A stretch of 64,000 nt of DNA from Yponomeuta sedellus. Taxonomy: Eukaryota > Arthropoda > Insecta > Lepidoptera > Yponomeutidae. Within the stretch, counting starts at the first letter, position 1, and each line of letters starts with the position of its first letter. Of the stretch, positions 1 through 9,187 are shown piece after piece. Location of the stretch: assembly GCA_934045075.1 (NCBI GenBank), contig OW203744.1, forward strand, positions 310,001-374,000, given 5' to 3'. Under the pieces are notes generated by a model, which was not told the origin of the DNA, did no database searches, and worked only from the letters and a program-made list of their open reading frames with translations. The position numbers and the translations under genes were made by a program.

Positions 1-75
1 GAAATAGACACCTAGTTTGACTTGTAACGTTCATTATGTGCTATGTACAGTAAAGAATATCCCACCAAAAACATT
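1..75 (+). repeat. Family G retroposon fragment
   Basis: The first ~75 bases match the 3' part of a repeat also found at 31103-31290, 32500-32665, 42480-42600, 48512-48580 and twice at 61336-61986. The shared core reads CACCTAGTTTGACTTGTAAC followed by GTTCATT. The copy is cut by the window edge and its AATAAAA tail is degenerate. Confidence 0.6.
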
Positions 76-679
76 CTGTAAAAACTAGCCAAGTCTAAAT
101 GGAGCTGCTCGTTTATCTCTAAAAAGTAATGAAAACTAGACAAAGTCGTGCCAAGTCCACCTTCCTTACTTACTGCGATTTCTTTATTATTATAGATAAT
201 GTTGTGGGACTTGGCCGTCCAATGGGAAACTTTGCTGTCGCTTAGCTTCGGAACTAAATGACCTACAGACCTGATTTTTTTTAATTTAAGGTATGTGACT
301 ATAGCTTATAAGATGACAAAAGCGTTCTGGTCTTATTCAGAGGTTCTCAAACAGGAGCCTGAAAATGGGGCGAAATTGTTCCAGTAAATATAAGAAATAA
401 GATATTTATTGGGTTACGAACGTCTGTACATCAAAAAAAAAACATGAATTGGATACATACAATGTAGGTAGGCGTGTTATTGTATTGTAGTGTTTGCACA
501 TCAAAAACCATACTAGGCAAGCCTGTATTATGGCTTTCGTCGCCTCTCACAGAGTCTCAGATACATTTCACTGTTGTGGGTATGTTGATATAGTACGACA
601 GTGTTTGCTTCGCGCTCGACTTGGCGGGAGTACTGCCGTGCCTTCTGATTCTAATCGTATCATGTTTGGTTGCGGGCAG
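76..679. other. Unassigned sequence upstream of the exon
   Basis: AT-rich single-copy-looking DNA with no repeat family that I recognise. The last ~40 bases (CTAAT near 652 and a T-rich stretch ending GCGGGCAG at 679) can serve as branch point and 3' splice site for the exon at 680. A non-ATG frame entering the exon from about 594 encodes a hydrophobic stretch resembling a signal peptide, but it has no ATG after an in-frame TAG at 591. Confidence 0.5.
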
Positions 680-822
680 GTGCGGAGAACGGCATGACGG
701 TGGCTCGCGAGGGCTCGCCGGAGCGGCTGGGCGGGGCGCTGCGCCGGCTGCACTACAAGGCCACGCGGCGCGCGCACTCCGCCGCCGCGCGCCACCACGC
801 CACCACCAATGGAGCGCCCAAG
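680..822 (+). CDS. Internal coding exon of an unidentified gene
   Basis: A 143-bp exon is bounded by GGGCAG at 674-679 and AAG|GTCAGT at 820-828. In the favoured frame (first full codon at 682) it encodes 47 residues beginning AENGMTVAREGSPERLGG and ending ATTNGAPK. In that frame 44 of 47 codons end in G or C, unlike the AT-rich surroundings; the other frames lose this bias. The peptide is basic and rich in Ala, Arg and His, with no domain I recognise. Entry needs one base from the preceding exon; it leaves at a codon boundary. Neighbouring exons are not obvious: a phase-0 join to 43181 would add only eight residues before a stop. A family-C repeat begins within about 25 bases of the donor site. 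The gene identity is unknown; I am moderately sure that this is a real exon. Confidence 0.55.
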
Positions 823-844
823 GTCAGTTGCTTTTTTTGATGTC

Positions 845-1240
845 GTCGTCGTCAGGCTATACTTCCACTGCCGGACATAGCCCTCCCCTAAAGAGCGCCA
901 CGTTGTGCTATAACAATAAGAATATTTATTGTAACAGTTGCTATTTAAAATAGATTCACCAAATCTTACCTTAACAGGTGTACTCACATTCATCCATCCT
1001 TTACATATTTTTTACATGTATGATGGAAACGGTAACAAAGCAGAACTGTAATAGGGGGTAGTGCCCATAATCCCCACGCTGGGCATGCGGATTGGGGATC
1101 GCAGTTCGGTGGAATTGTACTGCAGGGGGCGCTGCTGCCCACCCTCCGGTTTGTGTCCCTTAGTCGCCTTTTACGACACCCGCGGGAAGAATTCAGTTGG
1201 TGCTATTCTCTAGGCCGACACCATACAGCAATTTTTCGAT
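845..1240 (-). repeat. Family C retroposon, split by a 140-bp insert
   Basis: Read on the - strand this is the 3' end of a repeat containing GACACAAACCGG, GCAGCAGCGCCCCCTGCAG, CCCAGCGTGGGGATTATGGG and CCAGCAGTGG. Other copies are at 29225-29495, 34919-35220, 52225-52340, 52905-53086 and 57010-57290. Comparison with 52225-52340 shows that about 909-1049 is extra sequence inserted into the copy. Confidence 0.7.
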
Positions 1241-1660
1241 GTAGCTTATGACAATAATAATAATCATATTTTACTACTAGCTTACTAGCTTGCTAGCGCG
1301 GGCAAAAGCTGACTAGCTTTTGCCCGCGGCTCCGTCCGCGTGGACTTTTTTTTGCAAGCCCGTTCACTCCCTTAAGGGTTAATTTTAGAAAAACGTGTTC
1401 AATCAATTGTGTTGAAGAGTATTCATTTTAAGTTTCAAGAAAATTAGACAACATTCTTTATGCCTCCCATACGAATTTTGGCAACCCTTTTCGCTCCCTT
1501 AGGGGTTGAGTTTCAAGAAATCCTGTGTAATTCCTTGCCTAAATTATATATAGACCGTCTGTGCAAAATTTCAGCTTCCTAGGTCCAACGGATTGGGCTG
1601 GGCGTTGATGAGTGAGTCAGTCAGTCAGGACTTTGAATTTTATTTACATAGATAAATAAA
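1241..1660. repeat. Dispersed lepidopteran-type repeat with hairpin
   Basis: This carries CTTTTGCCCGCGGCTCCGTC, TTTCAGCTTCCTAGGTCC and a GAGTGAGTCAGTCAGTCAGG block, phrases I associate with a very common lepidopteran repeat. A 13-bp-arm hairpin (GCGGGCAAAAGCT/AGCTTTTGCCCGC) sits at 1297-1327. Class not determined. Confidence 0.5.
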
Positions 1661-1689
1661 AATCAATATACACATATTTTTTTACTTTC

Positions 1690-2131
1690 ACTCAAGTGAT
1701 TGATTGCAATCACTCGGTTCGACTAGGCCACGAGCGTGTATGTATTTGTAACATACGCGCTCGTGGAGCGCTTGTGGCCTAGTCCAACCGAGTGATTGCA
1801 ATCAATTACTTGAGTTAAGCAACAACAGGCGCGCTCAGATGCAGAATGTGTGACCGTCCCGTAACTACCGCTAGTGGCGTTTTTCCGAGCGTTTCCGTGC
1901 TTCGCAAGGCACGTGAAGCCGTTAGTGCCGGCTGTCATGTAATTGCAGTCGTTAAGCCATGTCAGAGGCCTCATGGGTGGCTTGATGACTTCTCACAGTA
2001 AGGCCCGCCACTGTCTTACAATCCTCCACCAACCCGGACTTGGCCCCCGTGGTGGAGTATGGCCTAACCTTCCTGCGACGCAGGAAGAGATCCGTGCCCC
2101 AGCAGTGGGGACATACAAGGGTTGCTATCTT
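1690..2131 (+). repeat. Family B SINE with inverted 5' end
   Basis: A full family-B copy runs from about 1768 (GCGCTTGTGGCCTAGTCC, matching a Pol III A box) to the 3' end AAGGGTTGCTATC. It is preceded at 1690-1736 by an inverted copy of its own first ~45 bases, so the junction can fold into a hairpin around the 25-base loop at 1737-1767. Core phrases are CCGCTAGTGGCGTTTTTCCG and CCCAGCAGTGGGGACATAC. Confidence 0.75.
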
Positions 2132-2567
2132 AAATACATACTATAAAGGCTTAGCCTAATGCGATATGCATGCTATTTGTACGGGACAATAGCACAGATT
2201 CATGAATAAGTAAATCCGGACGCCAGTTCATAATTAAACCTATTCTAACCTATAATAAGTGCGTCATATAGCCGCTCAAAAATACCCGCTCTTTTGAACT
2301 CACCCAGAGCAACATGGAATAGGCCAGTTTGGTAAGAAATAAGAATAAATGGAAATAAAAAAAAGACAAACAGCACACAAACTATTACCAATGCACTCGA
2401 TCTCATCCAGTGCCTCAGAAACGGACCGTCCAGTCCATACTGTCACCGATCGCAAAAGCCTTTTCTCGGAGAGAGTATGGCTTAATTACGACGCGTGCCC
2501 ACCGAAGGTGTGGAGCGACAGAAGCCTAGTGGGGAGAACAACTCGAAAGCGGCACACCCAGTTTCGA
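2132..2567. other. Unassigned stretch
   Basis: No gene or recognised repeat is visible. The part 2440-2560 (CGCAAAAGCCTTTTCTCGG onward) is moderately GC-rich and may be retroposon-derived, but I found no second copy in the window. Confidence 0.3.
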
Positions 2568-2712
2568 TTTTAAAAACCAATTTAGAGGCTAAAAATTCCA
2601 CCCATGCCGGGATTCGAACCCGCGGCCTCTGGCTAACCGTGCTAGCGCTCTCCCAACTGAGCCGATGGGCGACTTACCGGCATCAGTGAAATTTCGAACC
2701 TCTTTACAATAA
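2568..2712 (-). repeat. Family A tRNA-like retroposon, - strand
   Basis: Reverse complement gives the tRNA-like unit with A box (GGCTCAGTTGG) and B box (GGGTTCGAATCCC), followed by TTTTTAGCCTCTAAATTGG. The extreme 3' tail (GTGCATTAAAAATAAAAATA) is missing. The leader stops near GAGGTTCGAAATTTCACTG. Confidence 0.75.
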
Positions 2713-2929
2713 TTAAACTTTCACGATTCCCAGTAGGGCAATGTGCCATTGACTTTGTTTTCTTACTTAGGTACATTTGTGACTATTACCATCGATAAAA
2801 TATTTTATCGATGCTATTACTAATAATCAATATTGTTGACTTTATATAAAATAATTGGTTTGCTTATTTTGGAACGTAACTTAATAATTAACTTTTGTAA
2901 TTTTTGCCGAGGGTAGTTAACTAACAGTT

Positions 2930-3050
2930 AATGCTTTCAAAAAGACGCCTCAGTCACCCGAGACCACGGCACCTGAAAAAATACCGAAACGTCGGAAAAT
3001 TGTAAAAAAAATAATAAACGAGTAAAATCCGTACAAAAACAGTTTTTATT
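2930..3050 (+). repeat. Penelope-like terminal fragment (family E)
   Basis: This contains GAAACGTCGGAAAATTGTAA, AATAAACGAG and AAATCCGTACAAAAACAG. The same sequence is at 56590-56715 and inverted at 60761-60965. The hairpin followed by GAAACGTCG resembles the ends of Penelope-like elements, which carry hammerhead-type motifs; here the hairpin is weakened (ACCTGAAAAAATACC). Confidence 0.5.
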
Positions 3051-3059
3051 ACATTTGTG

Positions 3060-3170
3060 AAGTTTAGTAGAAATAGCATTCACTAGCGGTGAGGGAAAGA
3101 ATCGTGAGGAACCCTGAGTGTCCGAGATTTTCAAATACCTCAGCGCTGAAATTGCTGGTTAGATGAAAAT
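3060..3170 (+). repeat. Family X SINE body fragment
   Basis: GGTGAGGGAAAGAATCGTGA, GGAACCCTGAGTGTCCGAG and ATACCTCAGCGCTGAAATTG match the body of the tRNA-headed family X (best copy 60385-60650). The tRNA-like head is missing. Confidence 0.55.
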
Positions 3171-3335
3171 GTATTTTCAACGGCATGAATATTCAATGAA
3201 GGGATATAATATGGACGGTACAAACATATTACTGACTACAAGTTATGTTACCTAAGCCTCAATACAAATTTGAATTGATTTCTGTTGCCTACCTATGATA
3301 ATATTTAAGTTTAAGACCTATAATAGCAATAGAAT

Positions 3336-3698
3336 CGCCCGTGGCCTAGTGGAAACGAGTGATTGGAATCAATCATTAGGGTTAAACAACAACAGTCGCG
3401 TTCAGGTACGGGATGGGTGACCATCCCGTGTCTGCCGCTAGTGGCAGTTTTCCGAGCGCTTCCGTGCTTCGCAAGGCATGTCAAGACGTTGGTGCCGGCT
3501 GTCATGTAATAATAGTCGTTATGCCACGTCAAAGGCCTTATGGGTGGCTTGTAAACTTGTGACAGTAAGGCCCTCCACTGTCTTACAATCTTCCACCAAT
3601 CCGGACTTGGCCCCCGTCGTGGAGTAATGGCATAACCTTCCTGCGATGTGGGAAGAGACCCGTGCCCTAGCAGTGGGGACAAACAAAGGGCTGATATC
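3336..3698 (+). repeat. Family B SINE, full length
   Basis: It starts CGCCCGTGGCCTAGTGG (A-box match) and ends GGGGACAAACAAAGGGCTGA. It keeps the palindromic stretch GTGATTGGAATCAATCA and the core CCGCTAGTGGCAGTTTTCCG. It carries several base changes relative to 27479-27885, so it is an older copy. Confidence 0.75.
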
Positions 3699-3700
3699 AA

Positions 3701-3879
3701 TAGCCTTTTAGCTTAAGAGTATTATAGTCATTTATCCATGCTTGTTCCAATGCCATTAGAGGGCTCATACTGTGAACTGGAATCAAATATTTAAGACTAA
3801 ACCAAATAAATAAATATGTTAATGTAAAAATGGAAATATACTTAACTTTATAGGTGAATAGTTCATTATGATTCAAAAT
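3701..3879. other. AT-rich unassigned stretch
   Basis: Nothing recognisable. Confidence 0.3.
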
Positions 3880-4030
3880 ACTATAATAAAAATAGAAATT
3901 ACGCAGATATTGCTTAACCTAAGAGTAGGTAAGAACCAGACAGCGGCCTTGTCACTAAAAGTGATCTGTTTGAGACAACCTTTGGATGGATTTGATCAAT
4001 ACATATAATTTCAGAGGTATATAAATCAAA
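3880..4030 (+). repeat. Family F repeat
   Basis: CACTAAAAGTGATCTGTTTG and GACAACCTTTGGATGGA recur at 45395-45545 (+) and inverted at 28262-28380. Unclassified; all copies contain the short palindrome TCACTAAAAGTGA. Confidence 0.5.
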
Positions 4031-4189
4031 CACGCTTAATAAATTCATTATACAAACTACCAATAGAAACACACAATGGAGATATAATAATAATAGTTGC
4101 ATCGGTCTTCATGTTATTTAAAGAGTATATGTGTGGGATACGTAACATAGAATATTTTCGGTGCTTAATCGCGTAGTAATTTATTGCTG

Positions 4190-4270
4190 TTTTACCTCGA
4201 CGTTTCGACGACTTAACAGTCATCGTGGTCACGAGAAGACTGATGGCTGGCACCCGTTCGCGTCTTCGGC
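4190..4270 (-). other. Hammerhead-like motif at Penelope terminus, degenerate
   Basis: On the - strand GATGACTGTTAAGTCGTC folds into a 7-bp hairpin with a GTTA loop and is followed directly by GAAACGTCGAGG. Penelope-like elements are known to carry hammerhead ribozyme motifs with a CUGAUGA...GAAAC core near their ends. Here the expected CUGAUGA reads CACGATGA, so the copy is probably inactive. Confidence 0.35.
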
Positions 4271-4315
4271 TGATGAGGTTTCAGACTACCATCAATCAGC
4301 CATCACAAAGCACTA

Positions 4316-4976
4316 TTAGGGTTGCGACACACTACACTGACAATGTCGGACGATAAGCCATGCGACTTTTTTCCACTCGAACACAGTGTTGATGACCGGA
4401 TCCCACGTTTGCGACAGTTTGAAACCACATTCCCGATTAAAATTTTTGTGTTTCTTAATTTCAACCGCTTCACGCACAATTTGGCTATAATAATGGCGAT
4501 CGTTGGAAAGCACCGATGGTTTGTGCAATTCTATCCAGTGGTTTGATCCTGATTCAAGAAGATGTTCCGCTATCGCTGACTTTTCCACCTGGCGGTTTTG
4601 ACAGCGGCGATATGTTCCTTGACTCTTTCAGCAATGGTCCGCTTAGTTTGTCCGATATAATAACTACCGCAACTGCAATCGACTTTGTACACACCTGGTG
4701 TTTGATAGGGTATGGTGTCCTTGACTGTTCCTACCTGCGCTGCTATCTTGAGCAGTGGAGTGAAAACTGTCTTGATTGCATACTTCTTTATAGCAAAGAA
4801 CCGACTTTGTCCTTCACTCCCCTAATGTACGGCAAGTATGCCCGCTCCCTCGGAACGTCAACCCTCTTTACCCTAGTTGTACGCCTCTGATACATGCCCT
4901 TCACCCGATAGCCATTCTTCTTAAGTACCCCTTGTACATGTGACAGTTCTTCATGTATAAATTCCGGGTCACACAA
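4316..4976 (-). pseudogene. Linker and GIY-YIG endonuclease (Penelope type)
   Basis: Three frames together read linker residues (DPEFIHEELSHVQGVLKKNG and ERAYLPYIRGVKDKVG), then the nuclease signature GVYKVDCSCGSYYIGQTKR at 4633-4689, where GVY and YIG are the two halves of the GIY-YIG motif. The conserved Arg and Glu follow in RTIAERVKEH, and downstream comes ESGSNHWIELHKPSVL. Frameshifts lie near 4800 and 4590. In the family this domain nicks target DNA to prime insertion. Catalytic residues look intact but the frame is not. Confidence 0.8.
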
Positions 4977-5304
4977 TGCATGCTCTATCCACCAATGAAG
5001 ATACTACGGATGCTAAATGCATAGGGTGGTGGTGCGACGTAGCATGTTGGTACTTGTCAGTGTGTGTAGGTTTTCTGTAAACACAGTGAGTTAGGGATCC
5101 ATCCGATCTCGCCATAACTTTAACATCCAGAAATGGTAAGGCGCAATCACTTTGGAGTTCCAATGTAAACCTTATTTTGTGGTGTAATGACTTTAAGTGA
5201 TTCAAGAACTGTTCAACTTCCTGTTTGTTATCTTTCATAATGCAAAACACATCGTCCACATATCGTTTCCATAATTTTACGTATACATCAAATTTGACAA
5301 GCAC
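4969..5304 (-). pseudogene. Reverse transcriptase C-terminal part (Penelope type)
   Basis: The 111-codon fragment contains [15 protein letters not shown] at residues 11-25: the YVDD catalytic motif C of reverse transcriptases with the RYVDD flank usual in Penelope-like RTs. It is followed by [18 protein letters not shown] and LPFLDVKV, the conserved PFLDV segment after the palm. It then runs into [12 protein letters not shown]. Motifs A and B are missing because the copy is 5'-truncated. A frameshift near 4975 separates it from the linker and endonuclease. The family copies RNA at a nicked target; this copy cannot. Confidence 0.85.
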
Positions 5305-5665
5305 TGAATGCGACTCAAGGGATTCCTCGGTCTATGACTTCTGTGAGTGTTATCTGCCCAAAAGCGTAAATTTATGACACTACGTTAGCCAGTCTCTTCC
5401 AGAAAACTCGTAAATCGAGATTTTCTTTCTGATGCCCTAAGTCAGGACGCCACGTTTCTTAACGAAACGCCAGACGCATGACAATATCGTAACAAGTGAC
5501 TGACTCTGGTCTCTGCCTACCCCTCTGGGATTGAGGTTCGAGTTAATGTACAGTCCAGTGTGGGATTCAACGGTACACTCCTTTTTCGTCTTCTTTTTCA
5601 CGCTATATTATGTACCTTAGTCCACTGCTGGACATAGCTCTCCCTCTCCCTCTCCCTAACGGTAC
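5305..5665. repeat. Unassigned stretch with D and C fragments
   Basis: 5305-5500 is unassigned. At 5503-5545 (+) GGTCTCTGCCTACCCCTCTG is the last part of LINE family D before its tail. At 5590-5665 the phrase TAGTCCACTGCTGGACATAG is the - strand 3' end of family C. Confidence 0.5.
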
Positions 5666-5811
5666 ACTCTTGAAGTTTTAGTTTATTTTATTTGTTATAG
5701 CAAAAACACATATACATTCAAATGAGACAGTGACTAAAGTATCTAACAGGTACGCACACACTTAAAATAGGCAGACGCTGTACAACATAAGTTCAAAAAC
5801 AGTGTCAGACT

Positions 5812-5875
5812 TCTATCCCCTAAACTAGGCCAAACCTGTATCTTAGGGTTTGGCCTAGTTTAGGGGAATAGTGTT
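5812..5875. repeat. Short inverted repeat
   Basis: CCCCTAAACTAGGCCAAACC and GGTTTGGCCTAGTTTAGGGG form a perfect 20-bp-arm hairpin with about 11 bases between. It is flanked by AT-rich DNA; no transposon hallmarks are visible. Confidence 0.7.
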
Positions 5876-6215
5876 CCTAATAAATTAAAGGTCACACATG
5901 GTACAAAGTGGTACACATGCGGTAGCGTACACATACAATAAGGCATAAGACTTAAAACATTGCAACAAAAGGTGAAGAGTACACACAAATTACTAAGACG
6001 GAAGAATAAGCAATTTGAAGAAGCTGCTGCATATTGTATTACAATATAGGTATTCCATGTAAATAATAAGCCTTAGGGAATCTTATTAAGTAGGGTAATA
6101 TCAACTAATACTTAAGCTGCAGTCTGTATAGCTTTGAGAATATAACCTCGGCTGCTATCGGAGAGAATCGGATATATTCGTGTAATAGAAATATCGGAAC
6201 TAAAATGACACTTAC
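5876..6215. other. Unassigned AT-rich stretch
   Basis: Nothing recognisable. Confidence 0.3.
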
Positions 6216-6318
6216 TTACGGACTTGGCCCCCATGGTCGAGTATGGCCTAACCTTCCTGCGATGCAGGAAGTGACCCGAGCCCCAGCAGTGGGGACATAA
6301 AAGGGTTGATATCGATAA
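6216..6318 (+). repeat. Family B 3'-end fragment
   Basis: It starts CGGACTTGGCCCCCATGG and ends GACATAAAAGGGTTGATATC. Only the last ~100 bases of family B are present, as expected of a 5'-truncated insertion. Confidence 0.7.
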
Positions 6319-6519
6319 CACTTAACTTTACATAACTTTTCAAAATAGTGAAGAAAAGTTTTATACAGAGCAGGAAGTAGTATTGCACTCGTGTGCTTTC
6401 GGCGAAAACCGAAGCCTACTCTATAGCCCGAGGAATATTCTGAAAGCTAACAGACTGTAATCATACTTTTGGGAAAAAAATATCTTTTATTAGCAAGTGG
6501 TAAAAATATCATCTTTTAT

Positions 6520-6833
6520 TCGTTCGTTCGTTATCAACCCTTAAATGTCCCCACTGCTGGGGCACGGGTCTCTTCCTGCATCGCAGGAAGGTTAGGCCAT
6601 ACTCCACCACGGGGGCCAAGTCCGGGTTGGTGAAGGATTGTAAGACAGTGGCGGGCCTTACTGTGAGAAGTCATCAAGCCACCCATGAGGCCTCTGACAT
6701 GGCTTAACGACTGCAAGTACATGGCAACCGGCACTAACGGCTTCACGTGCCTTGCAAAGCACGGAAGAACTCAGAAAAATGCCAGTAGCGGTAGTCACGG
6801 GACTGTCACCCACCCTGCACCTGACCTCGCCTG
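6520..6833 (-). repeat. Family B SINE, 5'-truncated, with TSD
   Basis: It is flanked by TCATCTTTTAT at 6509-6519 and 6834-6844, a target-site duplication. It begins (as read on +) TTATCAACCCTTAAATGTCC, the - strand 3' end, and ends CACCTGACCTCGCCTG within the body, so it is truncated at its 5' end. Confidence 0.75.
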
Positions 6834-6844
6834 TCATCTTTTAT

Positions 6845-7174
6845 TATACTATTTTTATTTTTAATGCACTAACCCGTGCTAAGGACAAATTTAAAAAATA
6901 AAAATAGTATAATCATGTGGGTACAGTGATATCGTTCCGATGTAAAACCTAACTGCAAAGTAGGTAGTCGGGGCTGTAAGTGATGCAATTTGCTTAAGCC
7001 AGATGTCGCTGCCTGTACGTAATACAGAGAATAGTGTAAAGAGGTTCGAAATTTCACTGATACCGGTGAGTCGCCCATTGGCTCAATTGGTAGAGCGCTG
7101 GCACGGATAGCCAGAGGTTGCGGGTTCGAATCCCGGCATGGTTGAAATTTTTAGCCTCTAAACAGGTTTTTATA
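6845..7174 (+). repeat. Family A composite with inverted tail, TSD bounded
   Basis: It is flanked by TCATCTTTTAT (6834-6844 and 7175-7185). It opens with the inverted 3' tail (TATACTATTTTTATTTTTAA), re-enters the sense tail (AAAAATAAAAATAGTATA), then carries the long leader from ATCATGTGGGTACAGTGATA and the tRNA-like unit. The sense strand stops at AAACAGGTTTTTAT without its final tail. Confidence 0.8.
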
Positions 7175-7191
7175 TCATCTTTTATCTTTTT

Positions 7192-8235
7192 AGGGTTCCG
7201 TACCTCAAAAGGAAAAAAACCGGCCAAGTGCGAGTCAGACTCGCGCACCGAGGGTTCCGTACAAACCTGTATTATAGACCTGAGTATTTGGTATGAATTT
7301 CAATTTAATACCTCTACGCGTTTATGAGGAAATGGGTAGTAAGTTTAAAATTATTAAAAAAAATTTATTATGTGATGTAACTAAAAATTTATGGTTTTCG
7401 TAATTTTTCCTTTATCTATGCTATAAGACGTTGCTTTGTACCAAATTTCAAGATTCTGAGTTCACGGGAAGCACCCTGTAGGTTTTGATTCCCTTGCAAG
7501 TGTCGAAAATTTGCGGCATAAACGGCTGTATCTTTTGATTGCGTTGGCTTAGAAGTTTGATTTTTTCACAGCTTCAAGGGACAGTAGACTTGAGTAATTG
7601 ATATAAATTTCAGCTTCATACCTCCACGCGTTCCTGAGAAAAAGGGTCTTGACAGACGGACGGACGGACGGACAGACGGACAACAAAGTGATCCTATAAG
7701 GGTTCCGTTTTTTCCTTTTGAGGTACGGAACCCTAAAAACGGAACCCTTATAGGATCACTTTGTTGTCCGTCTGTCCGTCCGTCCGTCCGTCTGTCAAGA
7801 CCCTTTTTCTCAGGAACGCGTGGAGGTATGAAGCTGAAATTTATATCAATTACTCAAGTCTACTGTCCCTTGTAGCTGTGAAAAAATCAAACTTCTAAGC
7901 CAACGCAATCAAAAGATACAGCCGTTTATGCCGCAAATTTTCGACACTTGCAAGGGAATCAAAACCTACAGGGTGCTTCCCGTGAACTCAGAATCTTGAA
8001 ATTTGGTACGAAGCAACGTCTTATAGAATAGATAAAGGAAAAATTACGAAAACCATAAATTTTTAGTTACATCACATAATATATATTTTTTTAATAATTT
8101 TAAACTTACTACCCATTTCCTCATAAACGCGTAGAGGTATTAAATTGAAATTCATACCAAATACTCAGGTCTATAATACAGGTTTGTACGGAACCCTCGG
8201 TGCGCGAGTCTGACTCGCACTTGGCCGGTTTTTTT
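7192..8235. mobile_element. Palindromic TIR element (two inverted units)
   Basis: A first unit, 7192-7734, has 27-bp terminal inverted repeats starting AGGGTTCCGTACCTCAAAAG. A second, inverted copy of nearly the whole unit follows at about 7739-8235 but lacks the outer TIR. The two ~500-bp arms are almost identical around a ~24-bp centre near 7722. Internal phrases are CCGGCCAAGTGCGAGTCAGA, a GGACGGACGGAC tract and GTGATCCTATAAGGGTTCCG. I associate these with a very common non-coding lepidopteran repeat. There is no coding capacity. Confidence 0.8.
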
Positions 8236-8488
8236 TAAGTTGGTCTGTATGTTTCTTAACGTAGTAACAGGCCTTTGCCCTGTGAAGACCGAATTAGTGT
8301 GTGGTCACTCAATTCTGCACCCTATCGACCTCGTGCACTTCCCCGCTGAGTTAATTGAACCTGCGGCCTGCGGCAGCCAGGCCAACGCCTCAAAGGGCGC
8401 GATTGGATTAGTCAAAGCAAACGCCTCGTCACACGGAGGCGTTTGTGGTGAGTTTGTGATACAACCTTGATGGCTATACGAGTATTCT
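8236..8488. other. Unassigned, with small hairpin
   Basis: AAACGCCTC / GAGGCGTTT pairs at 8420-8446. A moderately GC-rich open stretch (8330-8465) has no recognisable product. Confidence 0.3.
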
Positions 8489-8740
8489 TAGCCTCGGTGG
8501 CGCAGCGGGTTGGTACGCTGACTGTAAATCGAAGGTCTCGGGTTTGATCCCCGGCCGGGTCAATCTAGGAAACGAACTTTTCTAGTTCGTCTCGAGTCTT
8601 GGATGTTATCTTTGTATTTATTGTATTAAATCTATAGTCGAGTTAGCACCTATAATGCAAGTCATTTAGTTGTACTTAGTGTAGGGCTAACGAGATTTGT
8701 GTAATATGTCCGTGAATATTTTTATTTTATTTATTTTTTA
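8489..8740 (+). repeat. Family V SINE (tRNA-derived)
   Basis: The head TGGCGCAGCGGGTTGGTACG (A-box region) and GGGTTTGATCCCCGGCCGGG (B box) form a tRNA-like module. It is followed by CTCGAGTCTTGGATGTTATC and a tail with AGGGCTAACGAGATTTGTGT. A - strand copy is at 41620-41833. Confidence 0.75.
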
Positions 8741-8803
8741 TCTTTTAGTTCACCTTCCTCCACTACTGAGTTTTCTCGGTTCATCATCAGCACCATCATC
8801 ATC

Positions 8804-8985
8804 TGACTGCCTCGTCTTAGCTACCAAGACAGAGGTCGTTGGTTCGGTTCCCACTGGAGGTCGCCACACATTTGTACAAGTGGGCTCAGTCTGGGTGTGT
8901 TTTCATGATCATAACGTCTTTGCCTGGTTACCATAGCACAGTGTATCGTGGTTTGGGGCTAGCTCAAGTGATTGTGTTGTGTGAT
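8804..8985 (+). repeat. Family T SINE (tRNA-derived)
   Basis: It starts GACTGCCTCGTCTTAGCTAC and keeps a degraded B box (TTGGTTCGGTTCCCACTGG). The body is AAGTGGGCTCAGTCTGGGTG and GCCTGGTTACCATAGCACAG, with the end CAAGTGATTGTGTTGTGTGA. Other copies: 22827-23010, 30135-30350, 54017-54325. Confidence 0.75.
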
Positions 8986-9060
8986 ATCAACCCTTGGTAT
9001 GTCCCCACTGCTGGGGCACGACGATTCCACCACGGGGGCCAGGTCCGGGTCGTTCAACTT
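8985..9060 (-). repeat. Family B 3' fragment
   Basis: ATCAACCCTTGGTATGTCCC followed by CACTGCTGGGGCACG and CACCACGGGGGCCAGGTCCG. About 30 bases of the usual sequence are deleted in the middle. Confidence 0.6.
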
Positions 9061-9187
9061 GTTAATCTTAAATGTTCGGGCTGCTAGTAAAGGTCAATCC
9101 CGAGATGTTGCTAGATTGAATCCAGAAGAAGGTTTTGTCACAATAGAATGCACCGATATGTAACACGGTCTGTAACCCACTAAATCG

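Larger units (their letters stand above)
4150..5304 (-). mobile_element. Penelope-like retroelement, decayed 3' half
   Basis: On the - strand a reverse-transcriptase C-terminal half is followed by a GIY-YIG endonuclease and then a terminal block with a hairpin plus GAAACG. RT followed by GIY-YIG defines the Penelope-like class. The reading frame is broken near 4975, 4800 and 4590, and the N-terminal part of the RT is absent, so the copy is 5'-truncated and inactive. Confidence 0.85.

Noticed and set aside
621..953. Secreted peptide with signal-peptide-like start
   Set aside because: Starts only at TTG, has no in-frame ATG after a stop at 591, and the frame lacks the GC3 bias of the overlapping exon frame.
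568..993. 141-codon ORF on the - strand
   Set aside because: Antisense shadow of the GC-rich exon and a family-C repeat.
3311..3700. 129-codon ORF, with similar ones at 10138-10482 and 27544-28029
   Set aside because: They are translations of the same family-B SINE on its antisense strand, which explains why the proteins look alike.
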